Source of the DNA: Flavobacteriales bacterium UBA1995
GTDB taxonomy: Bacteria; Bacteroidota; Bacteroidia; Flavobacteriales_D; Sanyastnellaceae
DNA: 10,983 bases
Assembly: GCA_002336475.1 (NCBI GenBank)
Contig: DDCX01000002.1
Span: forward strand, 12,632-23,614
Direction: 5' to 3'
Part shown: positions 1 to 7,332 of the stretch, piece by piece
Position numbering within the stretch: position 1 is the stretch's first letter
Layout of the letters: every line of letters starts with the position of its first letter
Program-made: the position numbers and the translations under genes
Notes under the pieces: model-generated
The model's input: only the letters and a program-made list of their open reading frames with translations
What the model was told of the DNA's origin: nothing
Databases searched by the model: none

Positions 1-2121
1 CAGGAAAGCACCACCATAGATGTTGATTTGGCGCCTTCGGTGGTCGCCATGGCCGCCGCAGAGGTGGAGGCTGACCGAACGGCCCACACCCAAAGTACGG
101 ATATGGGCAAGGCAGCAATTGGTGTGGAAACCATCAAATCATTGCCTGCATTGTTAGGGGAAGTGGATGTGCTCAAGGTCATTCAATTCTTGCCGGGCAT
201 CCAAAGTGCTGGAGAAGGCAACAGCGGCTTTTATGTGCGGGGAGGTGGACCCGACCAAAACCTCGTTCTGGTTGACGACGCTGTGGTCTACAACGCCTCT
301 CACCTCTTTGGCTTTTTCAGCGTCTTCAACCCCGATGCTGTAAAGGACATTGAAGTGACCAAAGGCACCATGCCTGCCCGCTATGGGGGCCGCGTGAGCT
401 CTGTCTTGGACATTGGCTTGAAAGAGGGAAATGCCCGGAATACAACACTGAGTGGAGGCCTTGGATTGATCAGCTCGAGGCTCACCTTAGAAGGTCCCAT
501 CAAGGAGGACACCATCAGCTACATCATCAGTGGACGCCGGACCTACCTCGATGTCCTCACGCGGCCTTTTGTGAATCCTGAAGGGGCTTTTGCGGGCTCA
601 GGCTACTACTTCTATGACCTCAACGCCAAAGTCAATTGGAGGGCTTCGCGTCGGGACCAGTTTTACCTGAGCGGCTACTTCGGACGGGATGTATTTGACT
701 TCCGGTCACAATCCGCTGACTTCGGCAGCCGCATACCATGGGGAAACTCCACACTCACCGCCCGCTGGAACCACCTCATCAGCGACAAGGCGTTCATCAC
801 CACCACCGCCACTTACAGCGATTATGAATTCGCTTTTGAGGCACAGCAAGACAGCTTCACCTTTGGATTCAGAAGCGGGATTGACGACCGAGGAATCAAG
901 TCCCGACTGACCCTTTACCCCAACCCCAGACATACCGTCAGAGCTGGTCTCGAATACACCTATCACACGTTTCTTCCCACCGAATTCTACGCCACATCGA
1001 ATGGGGTTGACTTTGACTTGGGAGAGGCCGTTCGTACACGCAGTCACGAAATATCTGCCTACATCGAAGACGAATTTGACGTGACCGATGCATTGCGGGT
1101 TCAAGCGGGATTGCGTTGGAGTGGATTTGTGCAAACAGGACCATTCACGCGTTACGTTCCGCCTTCCGGAACCGATCCGTTGAGTGCCAGTACAGCACCT
1201 GACGAAATCCGCTACAGCAAAGGAGAAATGGTGTCTAACCATGGCGGGTTGGAGCCCCGGGTCTCCATGCGTTTGACCACGGGGCCCCGCAGCTCGTTCA
1301 AGGCGGGTGTGGGTCGGAACCTTCAGTACATCCACCTCGCCTCGCTCTCTCCGACGTCACTTCCCGGAGACATCTGGCTCCCGAGCTCAGATGTTGTCAA
1401 ACCCCAAGATGGCACTCAGGTCAGCGCAGGTTGGTTCCGTGATTTTGGTGCCGATCGAAACATTGAAGCTTCGGTAGAAGTCTACCACAAGTGGCTGTCC
1501 AACCTTGTCGCCTATGCAGAGGGCAGCCAACCCGATGACAACATCCGCAACAACGTAGACAACAACCTGGTTTTCGGCTCGGGTACCAGCTATGGCATGG
1601 AGCTTTTCGTGAAGCGCAAACGCGGCATTTGGACAGGATGGCTCGGGTACACTTGGAGCAAGACCGACCGTTTGTTCGCAGACCTCAACAACGGCGACCC
1701 CTTCCCCGCGCGCTACGACCGCCGTCACGACCTGAGCGCCATCTTGGAATGGACCATCGATGACCGCTGGAAGCTGGGAGGCACTTTCATCTACGGCACA
1801 GGAAATGCCATCACCGTCCCTTCTCAGCGTTATTTCGTGGACGGAAACCTTCTGGACGTATACGGCCCTAGAAATGGTTTCAGGATGCCTGCTTATCACC
1901 GAGCAGACGTCGGTGCAACGCACACCCCTAGACCCAAAAAAGGCAAGAAGCGATACGGCCAATGGGTGTTCTCCGTGTACAACGTGTACAACAGACTGAA
2001 TCCCTACTTCATTTACTTCGGCAATGAAGGCGCCATTGAAGAGGGCACCTTGGACATTCAAGCCTATCAAATCAGCTTGTTTCCCATTTTGCCTTCGGTG
2101 ACCTGGAACTTCAAGTTCTAA
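1..2121 (+). CDS. TonB-dependent outer-membrane receptor, 5' end outside window
   Basis: The gene encodes a ligand-gated outer-membrane transporter energised by TonB-ExbB-ExbD. The reading frame is open from base 1, so the true start, signal peptide and probably a carboxypeptidase-like regulatory domain lie upstream; the TTG at 28 is only an internal codon. About 706 residues are visible. Roughly residues 45-155 form the plug domain, with the typical run DVLKVIQFLPGIQS, then FYVRGGG, LVLVDD and ARYGGRVSSVLDI. The rest alternates like amphipathic beta strands (for example RWNHLISDKAFITTTATY), as expected for a 22-stranded barrel. It ends in VTWNFKF, with the C-terminal aromatic residue that marks proteins for outer-membrane insertion. 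No SusD-like partner follows; an ABC exporter starts 9 bp downstream, so the two may be co-transcribed. The substrate cannot be told from sequence. Confidence 0.93.
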   Translation, partial: QESTTIDVDLAPSVVAMAAAEVEADRTAHTQSTDMGKAAIGVETIKSLPALLGEVDVLKVIQFLPGIQSAGEGNSGFYVRGGGPDQNLVLVDDAVVYNASHLFGFFSVFNPDAVKDIEVTKGTMPARYGGRVSSVLDIGLKEGNARNTTLSGGLGLISSRLTLEGPIKEDTISYIISGRRTYLDVLTRPFVNPEGAFAGSGYYFYDLNAKVNWRASRRDQFYLSGYFGRDVFDFRSQSADFGSRIPWGNSTLTARWNHLISDKAFITTTATYSDYEFAFEAQQDSFTFGFRSGIDDRGIKSRLTLYPNPRHTVRAGLEYTYHTFLPTEFYATSNGVDFDLGEAVRTRSHEISAYIEDEFDVTDALRVQAGLRWSGFVQTGPFTRYVPPSGTDPLSASTAPDEIRYSKGEMVSNHGGLEPRVSMRLTTGPRSSFKAGVGRNLQYIHLASLSPTSLPGDIWLPSSDVVKPQDGTQVSAGWFRDFGADRNIEASVEVYHKWLSNLVAYAEGSQPDDNIRNNVDNNLVFGSGTSYGMELFVKRKRGIWTGWLGYTWSKTDRLFADLNNGDPFPARYDRRHDLSAILEWTIDDRWKLGGTFIYGTGNAITVPSQRYFVDGNLLDVYGPRNGFRMPAYHRADVGATHTPRPKKGKKRYGQWVFSVYNVYNRLNPYFIYFGNEGAIEEGTLDIQAYQISLFPILPSVTWNFKF

Positions 2122-2130
2122 CTTCGCCCC

Positions 2131-4020
2131 ATGGGCACACTCGCGGCACTCAACCCCTTCTTTTGGAAGTACCGTGGCAGGTTGGCTCTGGGATTCCTGT
2201 TTGTCTTTCTGACCAATGCCTTTTCGGTTTTTGCGCCGGTGGTCATCGGCGAAGGCATCAATCTATTGGAGCAGGCTTATTCAGGCTTTCTCGCCCCTAT
2301 GGATGAAGGTCGGAGTGCGGAAGAAGTTTTTGCGGCCGACCAACTGCAAGCCCCCCCCACACTCACGGCATTGGCACAATGGCTGGGCCAAGATGACGGC
2401 CTGTTCAGCCCCCCTCAAACCCGGGACGAACTGATTCGTTTCGTGGCTTTTATTGCGGGACTGCAAGCCTTGCTGTACATGCTGGCATACCTCATGAAAG
2501 GCGTTTTTTCTTTCATGACCCGCCAGACCATTATCGTAATGAGCCGGCTCATCGAGTACGACCTCAAAGAGGCCATCTACGATCAGTACCAGAAACTCCC
2601 AGCCGCCTTTTACAAGCAAAACGCCACCGGAGATTTGATGAACCGCATTTCTGAGGACGTCTCGAAAGTCAGAATGTACCTCGGTCCGGCGGTGATGTAC
2701 GGGCTGACCTTGGTGACGATGATGTTCCTGACCGTCGGGGTGATGCTGCGCATCGATGTGACGCTCACGCTCTGTTCTTTGGCCCCGCTCCCCTTGATGA
2801 GTTTTGGGGTGTACAAGATCAGCGCTCGGATTCACCGCAAGAGCGATGCTGTCCAATCGCAGCAGAGCTTGCTCAGCGCGAAAGTCCAGCAGGACTTTTC
2901 TGGCATCCGCATATTGGCGGCTCACAGGCGCGAAGAGCGGGCCTATGATCGGTTCCAGAAGGCCGCGGATGAATACAAGTTCCGGACTTTGGACCTCGTC
3001 AAGGTGGACGCGATGTTCATGCCCATCATTGTCATGCTCGTGGGACTGAGCACCATTTTGACCATTTATGTGGGAGGGTTGCGCGTGTTCTCAGGTGACC
3101 TTCAATTGGGCCACATCTTTCAATTTGTGTTTTACGTCAACCTGCTCACGTGGCCCTTCGCCTCTGTGGGATGGGTGACCTCTTTGGTCCAAAAAGCGTC
3201 TGCGAGCCAAGCACGCATCAATGCCTTTCTGGATGTGGTTCCAGAAATCTCGAACGCTGCCGATACACCCACGGAGGTTCAAGGCCGCATCACGTTTAAA
3301 GGGGTGGGCCTGACCTACCCAGACTCGGGAATCCGTGCCCTCGAAAATGTGAGCTTTGACCTGAAGCCAGGCCAGACGTTGGCCATCATTGGCCGCACTG
3401 GAAGTGGAAAAACCACCCTCGCCCAGCTCGTGGCCAGGCTGTATGACCCTTCGGATGGTGTGGTTGAGGTCGATGGGAAACCCTTGTCCAAGCTGCACCT
3501 TCCCAGCCTGAGGGGGTCCATCGGATATGTGCCTCAGGACGTTTTTCTGTTTTCCGATTCCATTGCGGCGAACATCGCTTTTGGAGTGGATGATGCTGCA
3601 TTCGAGGTCATTGAGAAAGCCGCCAAAGACGCCCATGTTCACGACAACATCACTGCGTTTCCAAAAGGCTACGACACCCTATTGGGTGAACGCGGCGTCA
3701 ACCTCAGCGGAGGTCAAAAGCAGCGCATATCCATCGCCCGTGCCATTTTGAGGCAGCCGCGCATCTTGATTTTTGACGATTGTTTGAGTGCGGTGGACAC
3801 AGAAACAGAAGCCGTCATTCTTGGAAACTTGCGCCGCATCATGGAGGGGCGCACCTCCATCCTTGTCTCTCACAGGGTGTCTACTGTGCGGGATGCCGAC
3901 CTTATTCTGGTCCTCGATGAAGGAAGGGTAGTGGAAAGGGGTACGCACTCAGAACTGATTGAGCACGGTGGCCTGTATTCAGAACTGCATCGCAAGCAAG
4001 AAGGTCCCACCTCACATTGA
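2131..4020 (+). CDS. ABC exporter half-transporter (fused permease and ATPase, MsbA/MdlA-like)
   Basis: This 629-residue protein has an N-terminal type IV ABC exporter membrane domain (about 1-370) fused to a nucleotide-binding domain (about 385-625). It should work as a dimer that moves a lipid, drug or peptide across the inner membrane. Visible motifs are the A-loop Tyr396, Walker A GRTGSGKT (421-428), Q-loop Gln469, signature LSGGQ (525-529), Walker B ILIFDD (545-550), D-loop SAVD (553-556) and H-loop His581. The usual catalytic Glu after Walker B is Asp550, as in the degenerate half of heterodimeric exporters such as MdlA and BmrC. The loop between the first two membrane segments (about 46-100) is unusually long and hydrophilic for this fold. 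The start lies 9 bp after the receptor stop with no Shine-Dalgarno sequence, which is common in Bacteroidota. The substrate is unknown. Confidence 0.93.
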   Translation: MGTLAALNPFFWKYRGRLALGFLFVFLTNAFSVFAPVVIGEGINLLEQAYSGFLAPMDEGRSAEEVFAADQLQAPPTLTALAQWLGQDDGLFSPPQTRDELIRFVAFIAGLQALLYMLAYLMKGVFSFMTRQTIIVMSRLIEYDLKEAIYDQYQKLPAAFYKQNATGDLMNRISEDVSKVRMYLGPAVMYGLTLVTMMFLTVGVMLRIDVTLTLCSLAPLPLMSFGVYKISARIHRKSDAVQSQQSLLSAKVQQDFSGIRILAAHRREERAYDRFQKAADEYKFRTLDLVKVDAMFMPIIVMLVGLSTILTIYVGGLRVFSGDLQLGHIFQFVFYVNLLTWPFASVGWVTSLVQKASASQARINAFLDVVPEISNAADTPTEVQGRITFKGVGLTYPDSGIRALENVSFDLKPGQTLAIIGRTGSGKTTLAQLVARLYDPSDGVVEVDGKPLSKLHLPSLRGSIGYVPQDVFLFSDSIAANIAFGVDDAAFEVIEKAAKDAHVHDNITAFPKGYDTLLGERGVNLSGGQKQRISIARAILRQPRILIFDDCLSAVDTETEAVILGNLRRIMEGRTSILVSHRVSTVRDADLILVLDEGRVVERGTHSELIEHGGLYSELHRKQEGPTSH

Positions 4021-4028
4021 AGTGAGGT
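4009..4028. terminator. Possible bidirectional hairpin between convergent genes
   Basis: ACCTCAC at 4009-4015 and GTGAGGT at 4022-4028 form a perfect 7-bp inverted repeat around a 6-nt loop. The loop contains the TGA stop of the ABC gene. It sits in the 16-bp gap between two convergent genes, where a shared terminator would be expected. No T-run follows on either strand, so intrinsic termination is uncertain. Confidence 0.3.
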
Positions 4029-4036
4029 CATCCCCC

Positions 4037-6112
4037 TCAGCAGTCGTTGCCCAGCAACCCCAGCATCAACAGAAGGTCTGAGGACCCTACGTGCTGGTCA
4101 AAATTGAGGTCGGTCTGCAGAAATCCTGTGCTTCCAAAATCATTCAGAAAGCTGAGCAAATCTTGAATGTTGACATAATCGTCGCCATTAAAGTCTCCAG
4201 GACAACCACCATCGAGCTGCTCCAAACCCAAGATGATTCCATTGCAGTCGTTGTCCACGCCCATCAGCGTTGGCGGTGCACCTGGATAAACGGTAGCGTC
4301 GAGGTCGTTGCAATCTTGCCCCGGCTCTAAATACCCATTGAGTGGCAATGTGCAAGAAGCATATATCGTGGTTCCAGCCAATCCATCTCCATCGACATCG
4401 AGGTAAAACGGAAGTGCGATTCCATCTTCGTCGATCCCCTGATCGCAATCGTTGTCCAGTCCATCACACGGGTCATCCAAGCCTGGGTGCACATCGGTGT
4501 TGTTGTCGTTACAATCACCACCAACATGGGCGTATAGAGGCCCAGGACTGCAGCCTTCCACTGCCCCTGCATAGGTTCCATAACCGTCCCCATCCAAATC
4601 GGGGAAGTGCATGGCTTCATCGGTGACATCCACAAAAATGCGGCACGCGTGTACCATATCAGACCCCGAAACACGAAGCGTTACCCCTTGCATATCTTCC
4701 CAATCAAACCCCGAGAATTCGACAGGCCATTCCCCGGGTCCCGGCAAGCTGTCTACTGATGCCCAACTGATGCCGGACGGTAAATGCAGGGCCACTGGCC
4801 CCTTTACACAAGAGTCCAATGTCAACGTGATCCTCATGGTATCTGAAGGACACACCGAAAGCAATTCTGGCCATGCACTGGTAAAGGCTGTCCTGATCAA
4901 GAACAAGCCTTCAGATTGATCTGAAACAGCGATTGTACCAGAATCAAAAAAGGGATAATTGCTCCATGTTCCTGAAAATCCGGGCCCCTCAACCGCAGGT
5001 TGGGTATCAAAAAACGCCTTCTCTTCAAGCAATGGACCACCCCCATCAGGATTAAACTCTTGGAGCCTGAAGCCATCGCTGTAATTGCTCTGAAACAAAT
5101 AATCGCCACGCGCATAGAGGTTGTGGTCGGTACCTGTGGTTCCAAGGTCTACCCCTTCGATCAGCACTGGGTTTTCTAAATCTGTCACATCCCATACGTA
5201 GGTCGTGGTGTGGTCCACAAGCCCCCCTGTCTCATCGGTCTCATCACCCAAGAAAAAATACCGGTGATCCGGCGAAAACCAACCCTGATGTATGTAACCA
5301 TGGGGCTGGTGAGCCGCACTGGACAAAGCTTCCATGTCCAAAGGATCGGTGAGGTCGAGGATCTTGAATTCGTTCGCACAACTCACTGCGGCGATGAGCT
5401 TTTGGTGATGGGTCGAATCTGGACCATTGTAACGAATCACCTGGGCATCGTGGACATATGCCTCATCCCAACTGCCTGCGATCACTGGCGCATCGACATC
5501 GCTAAAGTCATAAGCGAGCAATCCTCCCACTCCATTCATCCCGCACACATATACCATCGGCTCATCAGGCGCAGTGGCCAGATTGTGGGCTTTCGAAAAC
5601 CCCAAAAGCATTGTATCGGTTGAAAACGTAATGGGTTGAGCGGGTTCTATGTGGTCGCGCAACCGGGTCAAATCGAAGACCTGCAAACGAGAATTGATCA
5701 CCTCACTGACCACCACCATGAGGTTCCCGACCACTTTAACATCCCTCCACAGGCTGTTGGCCAACCCCAATGATTGAATGTGACCCACGGCCCTTGGCAT
5801 TGATGGTGCGGTGATGTCGATCATCCAAGTCCCATCGCGCTTGCCCAACAACACGTATTCTCGGCCATTCAACGGATCGGTCCAACCCCAAACATCATTT
5901 GCCGCAACTCCTCCAGTCATGAGGTTGGGCATGTGGGCCATCAATTCCACATTGCTGCAGGGCCAGGTATCGTCGATCATGCCTGCGACGCACTTTCCTT
6001 GCCCGGCCAAATGTGTCATGGCACATGTCACCAAACACAAGGCTAGACACCAAGAACGTATATGACTGAGAATGCGCAACACAGAATTATCCAGTGCCTT
6101 AAAAATACGCAT
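4037..6112 (-). CDS. Secreted choice-of-anchor B protein with MopE-like metal-binding motifs and dockerin-like C-terminus
   Basis: The 691-residue protein starts with a signal peptide: a basic stretch to about residue 20, then the hydrophobic run WCLALCLVTCAMTHLAG. Residues about 41-408 match the choice-of-anchor B family (TIGR04312), seen in NDVWGWTDPLNGREYVLLG, SWDEAYVHDAQVI, HQGWFSPDHRYFFLGDE and DHNLYARGDYLF; the domain resembles a beta-propeller of LVIVD-type repeats. Residues about 409-500 look like a beta-sandwich linker. Residues 505-628 carry two Asp/Cys-rich MopE-type motifs, GDCNDNNTDVHPG...CDGLDNDCDQ and DCNDLDATVYPG...VDNDCNG, likely binding Ca or another metal. Residues 637-691 hold two dockerin-like Ca loops (DFNGDDYVNIQDLL and DLNFDQHVGSSDLL) bracketed by Cys637 and Cys691. 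I see no standard type IX secretion sorting domain. The molecular function of the family is not established. The gene is divergent from the epimerase gene. Confidence 0.88.
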   Translation of the reverse strand: MRIFKALDNSVLRILSHIRSWCLALCLVTCAMTHLAGQGKCVAGMIDDTWPCSNVELMAHMPNLMTGGVAANDVWGWTDPLNGREYVLLGKRDGTWMIDITAPSMPRAVGHIQSLGLANSLWRDVKVVGNLMVVVSEVINSRLQVFDLTRLRDHIEPAQPITFSTDTMLLGFSKAHNLATAPDEPMVYVCGMNGVGGLLAYDFSDVDAPVIAGSWDEAYVHDAQVIRYNGPDSTHHQKLIAAVSCANEFKILDLTDPLDMEALSSAAHQPHGYIHQGWFSPDHRYFFLGDETDETGGLVDHTTTYVWDVTDLENPVLIEGVDLGTTGTDHNLYARGDYLFQSNYSDGFRLQEFNPDGGGPLLEEKAFFDTQPAVEGPGFSGTWSNYPFFDSGTIAVSDQSEGLFLIRTAFTSAWPELLSVCPSDTMRITLTLDSCVKGPVALHLPSGISWASVDSLPGPGEWPVEFSGFDWEDMQGVTLRVSGSDMVHACRIFVDVTDEAMHFPDLDGDGYGTYAGAVEGCSPGPLYAHVGGDCNDNNTDVHPGLDDPCDGLDNDCDQGIDEDGIALPFYLDVDGDGLAGTTIYASCTLPLNGYLEPGQDCNDLDATVYPGAPPTLMGVDNDCNGIILGLEQLDGGCPGDFNGDDYVNIQDLLSFLNDFGSTGFLQTDLNFDQHVGSSDLLLMLGLLGNDC

Positions 6113-6235
6113 TCATCTAGATTAATTGATGATTTATTTGAACTATCTTGTATTTCGTCGCATGATGTTCGTATTTCGTTTTGAACCTATTCAAGAGGTA
6201 TTGGTTCCTCTTTTGCATCCTCTTATGCTTCGAAA
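6113..6235. promoter_or_regulatory. Divergent AT-rich intergenic region with nested direct repeats
   Basis: This 123-bp stretch should hold the promoters of both the secreted-protein gene and the epimerase gene. It contains two copies of GTATTTCGT (6150-6158 and 6171-6179), 21 bp apart start to start. These are flanked by TTTGAAC-TAT (6137-6146) and TTTGAACCTAT (6180-6190), 43 bp apart. Spacings near whole helical turns suit a protein-binding region. I could not find a clean Bacteroidota promoter (TTTG, spacer, TAnnTTTG) on either strand, so no transcription start is proposed. Confidence 0.4.
6206..6229 (+). repeat. 12-bp imperfect tandem duplication just before the GTG start
   Basis: TCCTCTTTTGCA (6206-6217) is followed directly by TCCTCTTATGCT (6218-6229), 10 of 12 bases identical. 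Each copy contains CCTCTT, and either can pair with AAGAGG at 6193-6198 to make a 6-bp hairpin. The second copy ends 6 bp before the start codon at 6236, so it covers the ribosome-contact region. Confidence 0.6.
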
Positions 6236-7162
6236 GTGACCGATCCCTCTCCCATATTGATTACCGGTGCCTCGGGCTTGGTCGGAACTGCGCTAATCAA
6301 ACAGCTGCGTAAAGTGCAGCCGAGCCGAGCCATTCATGTCTTAAGTCGGAGGCCAGAAACAGCAGCCCAGATTGCAGGCTGTCCGGTTAGAGCCTTTGGA
6401 TGGTCTCCGTCAGAAGGGTGGATGGATGAAGGCGCTTTGGAAGGGGTAAGCCACATCATTCACCTGGCCGGCGAGCCTGTCGCCCAGCGGTGGTCTGATG
6501 CAACCAGAGCACGCATTAGGAATAGCCGAACAGGGGCTTTGAATCTGCTCAAAGCGGCCTGCGAAAACAGACCGTTGGCACCTAAAGTTGTCTCTGCAAG
6601 TGCGGTAGGACTCTATGGTTCCGGTCCAAACATCATGACGGAATCTTCCCCCATCGGTGAAGGGTTCTTGGCCGATGTGGTGCGTGAATGGGAGTCCGCC
6701 GCTGAGAAATTGGGGCAACTGGGAGGCGGACATGTTGTCTTCAGAATTGGACTCGTCCTGAGCGAGAATGGTGGGGTGCTGGAACGGCTGTTGCCCATTT
6801 ACCGTCTGGGTTTGGGCGCACCGCTCGCCTCTGGCTCACAATTCCAAAGCTGGATACACATTGGCGACCTTGTGAGCTTGTTCATCCATGCCGTGGATCA
6901 GCCGCAATGGAACGGCGCTTACAATGCCGTGGCTCCAGTAGCTGTTGCACAGAGGGAATTCAGCCGCACCCTTGCTGAGACAATCAAAAGGCCGCATTTC
7001 TTTCCCAATGTTCCCGCATTTGCGCTGCGACTGTGGTTCGGCGAAGCAGCGGAGGCCCTCCTCGCCTCGCACAATGTGCAGCCTGTCCGTTTGCAAGAAG
7101 CGGGTTTTGCCTTTCAGTTCCCCACCCTGGACGGAGCATTGCAAAACGCCATTTCAGGCTAA
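6236..7162 (+). CDS. TIGR01777 family NAD(P)-binding oxidoreductase/epimerase (SDR39U1/YfcH-like)
   Basis: The 308-residue protein is an atypical short-chain dehydrogenase. The nucleotide-binding motif GASGLVG lies at 11-17 after the first beta strand. Family-typical blocks follow: HLAGEPVAQRW (76-86) with IRNSRTG, SASAVGLYG (120-128), and SWIHIGDL (205-212). The C-terminal region (about 258-305), ending in FAFQFPTLDGAL, matches the DUF1731 domain of this family. Length is normal. The reaction and substrate of this family are not firmly known; it is probably cytosolic. The start is GTG: upstream in frame there is no ATG before a stop at 6182, and the first residues TDPSPILITGASG place the Rossmann strand correctly. 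The photolyase gene follows on the same strand after 193 bp; these two families are often seen close together, so a link to light or UV response is possible but not shown. Confidence 0.9.
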   Translation: MTDPSPILITGASGLVGTALIKQLRKVQPSRAIHVLSRRPETAAQIAGCPVRAFGWSPSEGWMDEGALEGVSHIIHLAGEPVAQRWSDATRARIRNSRTGALNLLKAACENRPLAPKVVSASAVGLYGSGPNIMTESSPIGEGFLADVVREWESAAEKLGQLGGGHVVFRIGLVLSENGGVLERLLPIYRLGLGAPLASGSQFQSWIHIGDLVSLFIHAVDQPQWNGAYNAVAPVAVAQREFSRTLAETIKRPHFFPNVPAFALRLWFGEAAEALLASHNVQPVRLQEAGFAFQFPTLDGALQNAISG

Positions 7163-7268
7163 AACCAGGCGGTTTCGGTCCAAAATCAGTTTTTTTTGAC
7201 TGAAACCGACGCCTTCTTGAACTTTTTGGAATCGCCGTGGTTCTTCCTTCAATCCCAAGCGAGGGATT

Positions 7269-7300
7269 CTTGATCAGTAAGGTGTTTATGATCACGTTTG
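7269..7300 (+). promoter_or_regulatory. Weak candidate Bacteroidota-type promoter for the photolyase
   Basis: CTTG (7269-7272), a 20-bp spacer, then CACGTTTG (7293-7300) resembles the TTTG / TAnnTTTG consensus of Bacteroidota primary sigma factors, with one mismatch in each box. It overlaps the second TGATCA. Transcription would begin around 7305-7310, just before the GC hairpin. Such short motifs arise easily by chance. Confidence 0.2.
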
Positions 7301-7310
7301 ATTTGCTGGC

Positions 7311-7332
7311 GGCCCGGGGGAAACCCCGGGCC
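7311..7332 (+). terminator. Strong GAAA-capped GC hairpin: terminator or photolyase leader element
   Basis: GGCCCGGGG (7311-7319) pairs perfectly with CCCCGGGCC (7324-7332), nine G-C pairs closed by a GAAA tetraloop (7320-7323). The following TCCTCATTTT is only moderately T-rich. It could end transcripts from the epimerase gene about 150 bp upstream. It could also sit in the photolyase leader, ending 23 bases before the ATG. The structure is certain from sequence; its role is not. Confidence 0.5.

Noticed and set aside
706..1335. Minus-strand open frame of 209 codons inside the TonB receptor gene
   Set aside because: Antisense to the receptor barrel; its translation lacks a domain, signal or plausible start context.
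1387..2070. Minus-strand open frame of 227 codons inside the TonB receptor gene
   Set aside because: It lies wholly antisense to a clearly recognised gene, has no family resemblance, and is a codon-bias shadow.
2122..2130. Similar 9-bp spacers beginning CTT at 2122-2130 and 8694-8702
   Set aside because: Apart from length and the first three bases they differ, so a shared signal is not supported.
4210..4605. Repetitive Asp/Cys-rich coding stretch as a DNA repeat array
   Set aside because: The repetition is at protein level (MopE-type and dockerin-like motifs); the DNA copies are too diverged and irregular to be a repeat array or CRISPR.
7156..7197. Possible intrinsic terminator using the T8 run at 7190-7197
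   Set aside because: The only hairpin directly upstream is a 5-bp stem (7162-7166 with 7171-7175) that ends 14 bases before the T-run, too far for intrinsic termination.
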